A stretch of 21,231 nt of DNA from an uncultured Emergencia sp. (GCA_937997955.1 CALLDR010000065.1:1-21231), one strand, 5' to 3'. Shown: positions 1 to 7,139, counted from the stretch's first letter. Program-made: numbers and translations. The notes: generated from the letters alone by a model not told the origin.

Positions 1-72
1 TTTGCGCAGAATTTTATATTTCATGGAGCGTTTTGCATTTTGCGCGGCGTTTTGCGCGGCACTTTGCGCAGC
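1..72. repeat. Short TTTGCGC(A/G)GC repeats at left edge
   Basis: Four copies of TTTGCGC(A/G)G begin at 1, 39, 51 and 63; the last three are spaced by exactly 12 bases. CATGGAG also occurs twice (23-29 and 72-78). No gene is supported here. The array may extend left of the window. Confidence 0.7.
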
Positions 73-96
73 ATGGAGTGTCCTTTAGATGAGGGC

Positions 97-330
97 GTTT
101 TCTGTTTGCGTAATTTTGTTTTCTTTAGAAAACGGTTTAGCCGATAAGGAAAACAAAACGGCCAGTGGTTGGGCAAATCGCAGCAGAAAGTCGGTCTGCG
201 GCCCGATGAACAAGCATGATACCGCCTTTGACAGCGGTTTTTTCCGAAATCACGAGCCTAAATACACGACGCTGTTGCCGTTTTTTGAATTTTGTTTTCT
301 ATCGAAAACATTTTTACAGATTTAGAAAAC
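97..330. repeat. GTTTTC/GAAAAC inverted-repeat cluster
   Basis: The hexamer GTTTTC or its complement GAAAAC starts at 97, 118, 128, 149, 294, 304 and 325. Two pairs form compact hairpins: GTTTTC-TTTA-GAAAAC (118-133) and TGTTTTC-TATC-GAAAACA (293-310). The interval 1-661 contains no convincing coding sequence; the short open frames have no ribosome binding site and cross these repeats. The rest of the gap (331-492) shows nothing I recognise beyond an ATTCAG/CTGAAT mini-hairpin near 443-456. Confidence 0.65.
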
Positions 331-473
331 GCGCGGCCCAACGCGGCCCGGCATGGCCCGCCGGGCAGAGTATCCTGCAGGGCATGACGAAGAAAGCGCA
401 TGGAATGGTATGGAAAGGCACGCCGCGGGGCAGAGTGATTCATATTCAGCCCTGAATGAACTGGCATCTGGCG

Positions 474-502
474 TTGTAACCAGCCGCCGAATGTGGTATA
501 AT
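474..502 (+). promoter_or_regulatory. Sigma-A promoter P1 upstream of ecfA1A2T-trmB
   Basis: The -35 TTGTAA (474-479), a 17-base spacer and the -10 TATAAT (497-502) fit the housekeeping consensus, and TGG before the -10 makes it an extended -10. Transcription would start near 509 and run into the ecf operon. A 9-bp inverted repeat, AATGAACGC (501-509) with GCGTTCATT (539-547), overlaps the start region. Confidence 0.7.
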
Positions 503-531
503 GAACGCTGGTGATAAAAACGGCGTTGCCG
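493..531 (+). repeat. 39-bp direct repeat carrying an extended -10, copy 1
   Basis: This segment recurs at 586-624 with one mismatch (G/A at the 18th base). It contains an extended -10 (TGGTATAAT) and ends with the mini-hairpin CGGC-GTT-GCCG. The unit is therefore a promoter-core duplication rather than random sequence. Confidence 0.85.
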
Positions 532-585
532 CAAGGACGCGTTCATTGAATCACGGCAGGCGATTCCATATTCAGAGGAAGAGCC

Positions 586-624
586 GTGGTATAATGAACG
601 CTAGTGATAAAAACGGCGTTGCCG
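586..624 (+). promoter_or_regulatory. 39-bp repeat copy 2; extended -10 promoter P2
   Basis: Second copy of the 39-bp unit at 493-531, offset by 93 bases. Its TATAAT (590-595) keeps the extended TGG, but the base window for a -35 (CATATT, 567-572) is poor, so any activity would depend on the extended -10. CATATTCAG also precedes both copies (441-449 and 567-575). The start would be near 602, giving a leader of about 60 bases before ecfA1. Confidence 0.55.
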
Positions 625-661
625 GCAAATGAAAACCGATTATGTGAATACAGGTGAATGT

Positions 662-1501
662 ATGGAACAGATGATTCGTATCGAGAATTTAACATTTGAA
701 TATATGGCGGGAGAGGATGAAGCGCCGGTCAGGGCCATCGACGACGTGTCCCTGACCGTGGAAAAAGGCAGCTTTGTTGCCATTATCGGACGCAACGGTT
801 CGGGCAAGTCCACCCTGGCAAAAAATCTGAACGGCCTGCTGCTGCCCAGCGGCGGCACAGTATACGTAAAGAATTGGGACACCAGGGACGAAGCGCATAT
901 TTGGGATATCCGGCAGAGCGCGGGAATGGTCTTCCAGAATCCCGACAACCAGCTGGTATCCTCCATCGTAGAAGATGACGTAGCCTTCGGCCCGGAGAAT
1001 CTGGGCGTGGAGCCGGAGGAGATCAGGAGAAGAGTGGACAAAGCCCTGGAATCGGTCAACATGGGCCGGTACAAGAAAAAAGCGCCCCATAATCTGTCCG
1101 GCGGACAGAAGCAGAGGATCGCCATCGCGGGGGTCGTAGCCATGAAACCGGAATGTATCATCTTCGATGAGCCGACGGCTATGCTGGATCCGCGGGGACG
1201 GAGCGAGATCATGGAGATCATCAGAGAGCTTCACGACGAAGGGATCACGGTGATTTTGATCACCCATTTCATGGAGGAAGCCGTGCAGGCGGATCGGATC
1301 GTCATCATGGACAACAGCAGGATTCTGCTGGATGGGACGCCTGCGGAGATCTTTGCCCAGGAAGAAATGCTGCGGGAGGTCAATCTGGAAGTGCCTATGG
1401 CCGTAGAGCTTGCCGGAAAGCTGCGAAAGCGGGGCGTCAAGATTCCCTATGACGTAATTACAAGTGAAGGATTGGTAGAATTCCTATGTCAATACAAGTA
1501 A
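662..1501 (+). CDS. ecfA1: ECF transporter ATP-binding protein EcfA1
   Basis: This is one of the two ATPases that power group II energy-coupling factor vitamin and metal transporters. It works as a heterodimer with EcfA2 on the transmembrane EcfT, and substrate-specific S components dock onto this module. The 279-residue product has every ABC element: Walker A GRNGSGKST at residues 43-51, a Q-loop (VFQNPDNQ), the signature LSGGQKQR, Walker B IIFDEPTA, and the switch histidine in LITHF. An in-frame ATG lies 33 bases upstream (629) without a ribosome binding site. I chose 662 (MEQMIRIENL) because AGGTGA at 652-657 precedes it; the ATG at 671 is an equally good alternative. The 3' end overlaps ecfA2 by 16 bases, so translation is probably coupled. 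No S component is in the window. Confidence 0.93.
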   Translation: MEQMIRIENLTFEYMAGEDEAPVRAIDDVSLTVEKGSFVAIIGRNGSGKSTLAKNLNGLLLPSGGTVYVKNWDTRDEAHIWDIRQSAGMVFQNPDNQLVSSIVEDDVAFGPENLGVEPEEIRRRVDKALESVNMGRYKKKAPHNLSGGQKQRIAIAGVVAMKPECIIFDEPTAMLDPRGRSEIMEIIRELHDEGITVILITHFMEEAVQADRIVIMDNSRILLDGTPAEIFAQEEMLREVNLEVPMAVELAGKLRKRGVKIPYDVITSEGLVEFLCQYK

Positions 1502-2343
1502 GAAATTTATCGCATATCTATTCGCCGGGTATGCCGGAAGAGCATCAGGCCCTGACCAACGTCAACTTTGATGTTTACGACGGCGAGGTCGTCGGCATCA
1601 TCGGCCACACCGGATCGGGCAAATCCACCCTGCTGCAGCATCTCAACGGACTGCTGAAGGCCACCGAGGGGAGCATCGTCATCGGCGGGGTAGACATTAC
1701 AGAGCCGGGCGTCAGCATGAGGGACATTCGCAGGCGGGTCGGACTGGTGTTTCAGTATCCCGAGTATCAGCTCTTTGAAGAGACCGTGGCAAAGGATGTC
1801 GCCTTCGGACCGAAAAACCTGGGGTTGTCACAGGAGGAGACAGAGCAGCGGGCAGAGGAAGCCATCGAACTGGTCGGCCTGGACTATGAGGCCATCAAAG
1901 ACCGGTCGCCCTTTGATCTGTCCGGCGGGCAGAAGCGGCGGGTAGCCATAGCTGGGGTCATCGCCATGAAACCCCAGGTTTTGATCCTAGATGAGCCGAC
2001 AGCTGGACTGGATCCCGGCGCTCACAAGGACATTCTGAAGATGATCCGCCAGGTTCATGAAAGCCAGGGCGGCATCATCATCTTCGTCAGTCACAACATG
2101 GCCGACGTAGCGCAGCTTTCCGACAAAGTCATCGTCATGAGCGAAGGCAAGGCGGTCATGGTAGGAACACCAAAGGAGGTCTTTTCACAAAAGGACCGCC
2201 TGGCGGGACTGGGACTGGGCGTGCCGCCGGTGACGGAGCTGATGTACAGCCTGCGGGAACGCGGCGCAGATGTGGCTGAAACCGTTTTGTCGCTGAAAGA
2301 GGCGGAAGAAGAAATCTATAACTATTTGCAGAGGAAAAAATGA
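1486..2343 (+). CDS. ecfA2: ECF transporter ATP-binding protein EcfA2
   Basis: Second ATPase of the ECF module and partner of EcfA1. The 285-residue product has Walker A GHTGSGKST starting at residue 40, Q-loop VFQYPEYQ, signature LSGGQKRR, Walker B LILDEPTAGLDP and the H-loop FVSHNM. The VFQYPEYQLFEETV and AFGPKNLG segments are typical of the EcfA2 type. The start lies inside ecfA1 and the stop overlaps the ecfT start in an ATGA (2340-2343), so ecfA1, ecfA2 and ecfT are very likely translated in a coupled way and in fixed ratio. Length matches the family. Nothing is odd in the sequence itself. Confidence 0.94.
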   Translation: MSIQVRNLSHIYSPGMPEEHQALTNVNFDVYDGEVVGIIGHTGSGKSTLLQHLNGLLKATEGSIVIGGVDITEPGVSMRDIRRRVGLVFQYPEYQLFEETVAKDVAFGPKNLGLSQEETEQRAEEAIELVGLDYEAIKDRSPFDLSGGQKRRVAIAGVIAMKPQVLILDEPTAGLDPGAHKDILKMIRQVHESQGGIIIFVSHNMADVAQLSDKVIVMSEGKAVMVGTPKEVFSQKDRLAGLGLGVPPVTELMYSLRERGADVAETVLSLKEAEEEIYNYLQRKK

Positions 2344-3140
2344 TAAGAGATATTACACTGGGCCAGTATTACGGGAACCCGTCTCCCATTCACAGGCTGG
2401 ACCCGAGATTGAAAATCATAGCGACGCTGTTGTTTATCGCGGCGCTTTTCATAGCAGATGACTTCATCGGCATGGCCGTCTGCGCTGTTTTTCTGGCTGC
2501 CGTGGTGACGGTGTCAAAGGTGCCTCTCAGCTTTATCATGCGGGGGCTGAAACCGATTTTGATCCTGCTCATCTTTACTTTTTGCCTGAACATCTTCATG
2601 ATGGACGGTCACGTGCTGTGGCAGTGGGGGTTTCTGAAGGTTACGGAGGAAGGCGTGTACCGCGCCGTGTTTATGGCCGTGCGCCTGGTGATGCTGATCA
2701 TCGGGTCGTCCCTTTTGACCCTGACAACAAAGCCCATCAGTCTGACAGACGGCATAGAGCGGCTGCTGCGGCCGTTGGCGCGTATCGGCGTGCCGGCCCA
2801 CGAGATTGCCATGATGATGTCCATCGCTCTGCGGTTCATTCCGACGCTGCTGGAAGAAACGGATAAGATCATGAAGGCGCAGCAGGCCAGAGGCGCGGAT
2901 TTTGAAAGCGGCAATCTGATGGCCCGCGCCAAATCTCTGGTGCCGATCCTGGTGCCTCTCTTTGTCAGCGCCTTCCGCATCGCCCAGGATCTCGCCATGG
3001 CTATGGAGGCCAGGTGCTATCGGGGCGGAACGGGCAGAACCAGGATGCATCAGATGAAATTTGCGGGAAATGACGCTTTGGCCGCGGTGATACTGGCGGT
3101 GTTTTTAGGCGGCGTCATCTGTGAAAGGATCGTGCTATGA
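2340..3140 (+). CDS. ecfT: ECF transporter transmembrane protein EcfT
   Basis: Membrane scaffold of the ECF transporter; it links the EcfA1A2 ATPases to exchangeable S components. The 266-residue product has several hydrophobic segments (for example around residues 28-62, 70-85, 110-130 and the C-terminal AVILAVFLGGVIC). It has the two cytoplasmic coupling motifs of the family: KAQQARGADF, holding the Ala-Arg-Gly, and MEARCYRGG. The N-terminal phrase GQYYGNPSPIHRLDPRLKI is typical. The start overlaps the ecfA2 stop by four bases, and the stop overlaps the trmB start by four bases. In many Firmicutes ecfA1A2T sits at the far end of the ribosomal-protein cluster near rplQ and truA; here it sits instead upstream of trmB. 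Confidence 0.93.
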   Translation: MIRDITLGQYYGNPSPIHRLDPRLKIIATLLFIAALFIADDFIGMAVCAVFLAAVVTVSKVPLSFIMRGLKPILILLIFTFCLNIFMMDGHVLWQWGFLKVTEEGVYRAVFMAVRLVMLIIGSSLLTLTTKPISLTDGIERLLRPLARIGVPAHEIAMMMSIALRFIPTLLEETDKIMKAQQARGADFESGNLMARAKSLVPILVPLFVSAFRIAQDLAMAMEARCYRGGTGRTRMHQMKFAGNDALAAVILAVFLGGVICERIVL

Positions 3141-3943
3141 GACAGAGAAAGCTTAAGAATCTGGATGAGCGGCTGGACGCCTTCAGCCGTTTTATCATAG
3201 AGGAGCCGGCGGCGCACAGGGGCTGCTGGAAGGAGGTCTTCGGCAACGATAAGCCCATCTGGCTGGAGATCGGCTGCGGTAAGGGCCAGTTTATCACCCG
3301 GCATGCGGCGCTTCACCCGGAGAGAAACTACATCGCCGTGGAGGGCCACGAAAGCGTGGTGCTGCGGGCGCTGGAAAAGGCGGCGGCCATGAAGGATGCG
3401 GCCGGAGATGCAGTCGATGCGGCCAGAGCGTCTGAGACCAGAGGAGACGGAACTGCAGTCGATACGGCCAGAGCGTCTGAGACCAGCGGAGACGGAACTG
3501 CAGTCGATGCAGCCAACTCGGCCGGAACCCCAGGCGGCGCTGGCGCTGAGGACACGGCCGGGCAGGGCAACCTTTGTTTTATTCTGGAATACGTGAGGGA
3601 TATCCGGGATTTGTTCGCGGACGGAGAGTTGGAAGGCGTTTACCTGAATTTCAGCGATCCGTGGCCAAAGGAACGCCATGCGAAACGGAGGCTGACCTAT
3701 GGCAAGCGGCTTCGCCAGTATGCCCAGATCATACGGCCGGGCGGGGTCATCGCCTTTAAAACGGACAACGAGGGGCTGTTCGACTTTTCCCTGGAGCAGA
3801 TTCAGCAGGAGGGCATGGAAATCCTGGAAATGAGCCGAGATCTGCACCGGTCGCCGTACAGCGAAGAAAATATTACCACCGAATACGAAGATAAATTCGC
3901 GTCCACGGGGAAGAATATCAACTATGTAAAGTTCAGAGCCTGA
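3137..3943 (+). CDS. trmB: tRNA (guanine-46-N7)-methyltransferase TrmB with repeat insertion
   Basis: Transfers a methyl group from S-adenosylmethionine to N7 of G46 in the tRNA variable loop. The SAM-binding loop is EIGCGKG (residues 44-50), and the family signature DPWPKERHAKRRL and the FKTDN segment are intact. The product is 268 residues, about 55 longer than I recall for Bacillus TrmB. The excess is one insertion (about residues 88-147) between the helix after NYIAVEGHE and the strand LCFILEYV. It is built of 15-residue repeats: two near-identical units starting ARASET (96-110, 111-125), then a degenerate unit (126-140). The insertion is rich in Ala, Asp, Gly and Thr and is probably a disordered surface loop. 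The ATGA overlap with ecfT places trmB in the ecf operon. Confidence 0.92.
   Translation: MRQRKLKNLDERLDAFSRFIIEEPAAHRGCWKEVFGNDKPIWLEIGCGKGQFITRHAALHPERNYIAVEGHESVVLRALEKAAAMKDAAGDAVDAARASETRGDGTAVDTARASETSGDGTAVDAANSAGTPGGAGAEDTAGQGNLCFILEYVRDIRDLFADGELEGVYLNFSDPWPKERHAKRRLTYGKRLRQYAQIIRPGGVIAFKTDNEGLFDFSLEQIQQEGMEILEMSRDLHRSPYSEENITTEYEDKFASTGKNINYVKFRA
3422..3556 (+). repeat. 45-bp in-frame tandem repeat inside trmB
   Basis: GGCCAGAGCGTCTGAGACCA starts at 3421 and recurs, in its first 20 bases, at 3466, giving a 45-base period (15 codons). Two units are almost identical, a third is degenerate, and a partial precursor (AGDAVDA) comes before them. Because the period is a multiple of three, copy-number change would keep the frame. 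Confidence 0.8.
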
Positions 3944-3967
3944 TCATCAGATCACAGGCTCTGTTTT
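3934..3967 (+). terminator. Intrinsic terminator of the ecf-trmB operon
   Basis: Perfect 9-bp stem CAGAGCCTG (3934-3942) with CAGGCTCTG (3955-3963), followed by TTTT. The inner bases ATC/GAT can extend the stem across a small bulge. The trmB stop codon lies within the hairpin, so the operon ends immediately after trmB. Confidence 0.8.
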
Positions 3968-3985
3968 GCAGTTCAGAAGGAATTT

Positions 3986-4014
3986 CTGTCAGGCGCAAAG
4001 GCGCAGTCAGACAG
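3986..4014 (-). terminator. Hairpin directly after the SpoIIQ-like gene
   Basis: CTGTC (3986-3990) pairs with GACAG (4010-4014), and the inside contains GCGC-AAAG-GCGC. It touches the stop codon of the minus-strand peptidase gene. Read on the minus strand it is followed by GAAATTCC, which is not a good U-tract, so termination efficiency is uncertain. Confidence 0.35.
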
Positions 4015-4701
4015 TTAGAAGGAAATATATTTTCCGGGATCTACCAGTTTGCCGTCCTTCAGCATTTCAAAATGCAGATGTGTCTTTTCCATGGACTCAT
4101 AGAGGGCGGTCTTGCCGATGTTGCTGATGACCTGGCCCTGCTTCACCGTGTCGCCTTTTTCGGCCAGCTTACCGGTGGAAAGATTGCAGTAGCGGGACAC
4201 CAGCCCGTCTCCGTGGGAAATCTCTATGGTAGTGCCGTAGGCGTCATCTTCGTAAATATCTGTGATCGTGCCGTCGGCAATCGCTTTGACGCTGGAGCCG
4301 GACGGAGCCTCCAGATCGATGCCCGGATGCGTCATGTACTGGTCTAATGTCAGATTATATACGACCATGTCCATGGAATAGTCCTTGGAGATCTCGGCAG
4401 TATCCATATCCATGGGAGCGACGTAGGTGCTGGTCTCAGGGGCTTCCTCACGGCTGTCCACCGTCGGGATCTTTGCAGAGGCTTCCTGAGACTGCTCCTT
4501 TGTCTCTTCCTTCGCGGCGTTTTGATCTTTCTCTTCGTCGGCTGCGGTCTTTTTGGTGACTGGAACATCTCCCGCGCTTTCCGATATCTTGTCGATGCTG
4601 GCTTTGATGGTAAAAATCGAAGTCAGCGCAATAAGGCAGAAGCAGAGCACCAGCGCGGCGGCCACCTTGTCCTTTCCTTTTTTCTTTTCAACCTGTCGCA
4701 T
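4015..4701 (-). CDS. spoIIQ: SpoIIQ-like M23 (LytM) peptidase, forespore type
   Basis: Likely the forespore half of the SpoIIQ-SpoIIIAH channel that bridges the two membranes during engulfment, with a LytM peptidase domain facing the intermembrane space. The 228-residue product has a short basic N-terminus, one membrane anchor (about residues 13-32, VAAALVLCFCLIALTSIFTI), an acidic Lys/Glu-rich linker, then the M23 domain. HPGID and HLHFE supply the metal-ligand and catalytic positions, so it looks catalytically competent. The segment DMVVYNLTLDQYMTH before the first histidine resembles SpoIIQ. A GTG at 4710 is in frame, but it overlaps AGGAGG (4710-4715); the ATG at 4701 has that site at 8-base spacing and is preferred. 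The sigma-F-type promoter just upstream supports the name. A general M23 peptidase is the alternative. Confidence 0.82.
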   Translation of the reverse strand: MRQVEKKKGKDKVAAALVLCFCLIALTSIFTIKASIDKISESAGDVPVTKKTAADEEKDQNAAKEETKEQSQEASAKIPTVDSREEAPETSTYVAPMDMDTAEISKDYSMDMVVYNLTLDQYMTHPGIDLEAPSGSSVKAIADGTITDIYEDDAYGTTIEISHGDGLVSRYCNLSTGKLAEKGDTVKQGQVISNIGKTALYESMEKTHLHFEMLKDGKLVDPGKYISF

Positions 4702-4712
4702 TTTCTTCACCT

Positions 4713-4738
4713 CCTGTCCCTAGTATCACCAGGACAGG
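4713..4738. promoter_or_regulatory. Inverted repeat bracketing the sigma-F-type -10
   Basis: CCTGTCC (4713-4719) and GGACAGG (4732-4738) are a perfect 7-bp inverted repeat with a 12-base gap that contains the -10 element. It could be an operator for a second regulator or a coincidence; the right arm also lies in the promoter spacer. Confidence 0.35.
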
Positions 4739-4750
4739 CGGATCTCATAC
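4721..4750 (-). promoter_or_regulatory. Sigma-F-type promoter of the SpoIIQ-like gene
   Basis: Read on the minus strand: -35 GTATG (4750-4746), exactly 15 bases, then -10 GGTGATACTA (4730-4721). The -10 matches the sigma-F consensus GGnRAnAYTR at every fixed position, and the -35 matches GYWTA at four of five. The start would fall about 7 bases further, right at the ribosome binding site, giving a very short leader. Confidence 0.65.
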
Positions 4751-4821
4751 GCCCATCGCCGCAGATTCCTTCCGATCCCTCATGGCGGCAGGCGGCAGCA
4801 TGGTTTCCGATCAAGAAGAAC

Positions 4822-4850
4822 TTGTAAAAAGAATAACTTCGCTGTATAAT
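4822..4850 (+). promoter_or_regulatory. Sigma-A promoter of the aminotransferase-exoA operon
   Basis: TTGTAA (4822-4827), a 17-base spacer and a perfect TATAAT (4845-4850). The start would be near 4857, about 68 bases before the aminotransferase gene. The elements are the same as those of P1 at 474-502. Confidence 0.75.
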
Positions 4851-4924
4851 ATCAGAAGTATATGAAAGCATGAAAAGAGCATGAAAAAGAGGTTTACCAC
4901 ATTCAGTTTACAGGAGGTGTCAGT

Positions 4925-6247
4925 ATGGCTGATTTTATTATGGCGGCGCAGAACGGAAGGACGATCCCTACAGAGGATAAGATCTTCGGCATCAGCCGCA
5001 GAGCAAACGAAATGAAGGAAGAACAGGGAGCCGACGCGGTGATCAACGCGACCATCGGCGCCCTGCTTGACGACGACGGCGATTTGATGGTGCTGTCATC
5101 GGTAGACGATACATTTATGGGACTGGAACCGGAGGAATACGCCAGCTACGCGCCCATCGGAGGCACGCCGGCTTTTCGTGAGGCGGTGATCAAAGCGGCC
5201 TTCGGCAAGTATCAGCCCAAAGGCTTTGTGGAGGCAGTGGCTTCTCCGGGCGGAACCGGAGCCATCAGAAACGTTATGGCGAACTATTCCTGTCCGGGGG
5301 ACAAAGTTTTGACCAGCGACTGGCATTGGTCGCCGTACGGCACCATCGCCGCGGAGATCGGCAGGAGCATCGACATCTACGAGATGTTTACCGAGGACAG
5401 AAGGTATAATGTCCGCGCCCTGCAGGCAAAAATAGAAGAGCTGCTGGCCGTACAGGACCGCCTGGTGGTCATCATCAACACGCCGGCGCACAACCCGACC
5501 GGATACGCTTTGACCGTGGAAGACTGGAAACAGGTGGTGGAGGTTCTGCGAAACGTGGCTCCTGAGAAGTGCGTAGCCCTTCTGGTGGACGCCGCCTACA
5601 TCGACTTTGCCGGCGACGAGGACGAACAGCGGACCTTCCTGCCGGTGCTGGAAACGCTGCCGGCCAACGTTCTGCCGATCATAGCGTACAGCGCCTCCAA
5701 GACCTATACCATCTACGGAATGCGGTGCGGCGCTTCCATTTGTCTGGCTCCGACAAAGGAGATCGCGGAGGAGTTCCGCAGGGTCTGCGAGTTTTCGGCC
5801 AGAGGAAGCTGGTCCAACTGCGCCAAGGCTGCTCAGAGCATCATCGCCAGAATCTTCGCCGATGACGCTTTGCTGGCGAAGGTTACGGCAGAGCGGGCGG
5901 AAATCCGCGGAATGCTGCTGGCGAGGGGCAAGGCCTTTGAAGAGGAAGCGGAAAAGGCCGGACTGACCACCGTGCCTTTTGACGGAGGCTTTTTCGTCTC
6001 TATCCCCTGCGAGAATCCGGACGCACTCAGCGCGCGGTTGGAAAAGGAAGGCATCTTTCTGGTGCCCCTGGCAAAGGGACTGCGGGTGTCCGTGGCGTCC
6101 GTATCAGAGGAAAAGTGCCGCCTGATTCCGGCGAAAATCGTAGAGGCTATGAAGGCTGAAGCTGAGGAGGCCGCAGCCGCAGCCCCGCAGCAGGACGCGG
6201 CAAATGCGGCAAATGTGACAAGTGCGACGAGTGCGGCAAAGGCATAG
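4925..6247 (+). CDS. Class I/II PLP aminotransferase (aromatic/aspartate type)
   Basis: Pyridoxal-phosphate enzyme of fold type I that moves an amino group from an amino acid to a 2-oxoacid; the wider family covers aspartate, tyrosine and phenylalanine. Residues seen: N190 in HNPTG, D222 and Y225 in VDAAYIDF (pyridine-nitrogen and ring contacts), the Schiff-base lysine K259 in SASKTYTIYGMR, and R267. The C-terminal GLRVSVAS supplies the carboxylate-binding arginine. The substrate cannot be read from the sequence. AGGAGG at 4912-4917 fixes the start. The last 30 residues are a low-complexity tail rich in Ala, Asn, Thr and Ser, encoded by a repeating GCGGCAAATG-like stretch (6180-6245), and are not part of the fold. 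ExoA follows 17 bases later, so the two share a transcript. Confidence 0.87.
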   Translation: MADFIMAAQNGRTIPTEDKIFGISRRANEMKEEQGADAVINATIGALLDDDGDLMVLSSVDDTFMGLEPEEYASYAPIGGTPAFREAVIKAAFGKYQPKGFVEAVASPGGTGAIRNVMANYSCPGDKVLTSDWHWSPYGTIAAEIGRSIDIYEMFTEDRRYNVRALQAKIEELLAVQDRLVVIINTPAHNPTGYALTVEDWKQVVEVLRNVAPEKCVALLVDAAYIDFAGDEDEQRTFLPVLETLPANVLPIIAYSASKTYTIYGMRCGASICLAPTKEIAEEFRRVCEFSARGSWSNCAKAAQSIIARIFADDALLAKVTAERAEIRGMLLARGKAFEEEAEKAGLTTVPFDGGFFVSIPCENPDALSARLEKEGIFLVPLAKGLRVSVASVSEEKCRLIPAKIVEAMKAEAEEAAAAAPQQDAANAANVTSATSAAKA

Positions 6248-6264
6248 ACCGGGAGGTGCAGAGC

Positions 6265-7017
6265 GTGAAATTTGTATCGTGGAATGTAAACGGGCTCAGA
6301 GCCTGTCTGGGAAAGGGCTTCAACGAGTCCATGCTGGCCCTGGCGCCGGATTTTATCTGCATTCAGGAGACGAAGATGCAGGAAGGGCAGGCCCAGGTGG
6401 AGCTGCCCGGATATGATTATGAGTATTTCAGCAGCGCGGAGAAGAAAGGCTATTCCGGCACGGCCATCTTCGCCAAGGAAGAGCCGGTCAGCGTGCAGAT
6501 CAACTTCGGCTCCCATACCGACGAGGGCCGCGCTGTGATTTTGGAATATGAGAAATTCTACCTGGTCAACGTGTACGTGCCCAATGCCCAGGATCAGCTG
6601 AAGAGGATTGACTACCGGATGCAGTGGGAAGACGATTTCCGCCAGTTCGTGCTGGAACTGGACCAGAAAAAGCCGGTCATCATCTGCGGCGATATGAACG
6701 TGGCGAAGGAAGAGATCGACCTGAAAAATCCAAAGACCAACCGGGGCAACGCGGGATTCTCCGATCAGGAGCGGGATAAGATGAGGACCCTGCAGGCGGC
6801 AGGCTTTGTGGATTCCTTCCGGCACCTGTACCCGGACGTGACAGGTGTCTACAGCTGGTGGTCCTATCGCTTCAACGCCCGCAAGAACAACGCGGGATGG
6901 CGCATCGACTATTTCCTGGTCAGCCAGCGGATCGCGGATAAGATCATCGACGCCAAAATCCATACCGATATTTTCGGCAGCGACCACTGCCCGGTGGAGC
7001 TGGAAATCGATCTGTAG
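6265..7017 (+). CDS. xth: Exodeoxyribonuclease III (AP endonuclease)
   Basis: Base-excision-repair enzyme that cuts DNA 5' of abasic sites and degrades 3' ends; it acts in the cytoplasm with Mg2+. The 250-residue product has the full catalytic set: N7 in SWNVNG, E35 in IQETK, D143 and N145 in GDMN, and D240-H241 in SDHCP. The NAGWRIDYFL segment is typical of the ExoA branch. A GTG at 6256 is in frame, but it sits on the GGGAGG (6251-6256) that serves as ribosome binding site. The GTG at 6265 has 8-base spacing and gives the usual MKFVSWNVNG start. It follows the aminotransferase by 17 bases. The gene's last bases are partly duplicated just downstream (7000-7072). Confidence 0.94.
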   Translation: MKFVSWNVNGLRACLGKGFNESMLALAPDFICIQETKMQEGQAQVELPGYDYEYFSSAEKKGYSGTAIFAKEEPVSVQINFGSHTDEGRAVILEYEKFYLVNVYVPNAQDQLKRIDYRMQWEDDFRQFVLELDQKKPVIICGDMNVAKEEIDLKNPKTNRGNAGFSDQERDKMRTLQAAGFVDSFRHLYPDVTGVYSWWSYRFNARKNNAGWRIDYFLVSQRIADKIIDAKIHTDIFGSDHCPVELEIDL

Positions 7018-7072
7018 AAACCGACCCGCGAATATTGAGCTGGAAATTGACCTGCTGAATATCGACCCGTAA
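7000..7072 (+). repeat. Degenerate duplication of the exoA 3' end
   Basis: The stretch encoding VELEIDL-stop ends at 7017. A near copy follows at about 7037-7052 (GAGCTGGAAATTGACCTG) and would read IELEIDL before a stop at 7070-7072. GAATAT-n-GACCCG also recurs. This looks like an old tandem duplication of the gene end. Confidence 0.55.
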
Positions 7073-7139
7073 AGATTCGTGAAAACGAAACGCGGCGTCG
7101 GGCCGCGCGCTGCCGGGGCTCTCTGGGAGCTTTCCGAGG

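Noticed and set aside
89..546. Several short open frames at the left end
   Set aside because: All overlap inverted repeats or promoter elements, lack ribosome binding sites and resemble no family.
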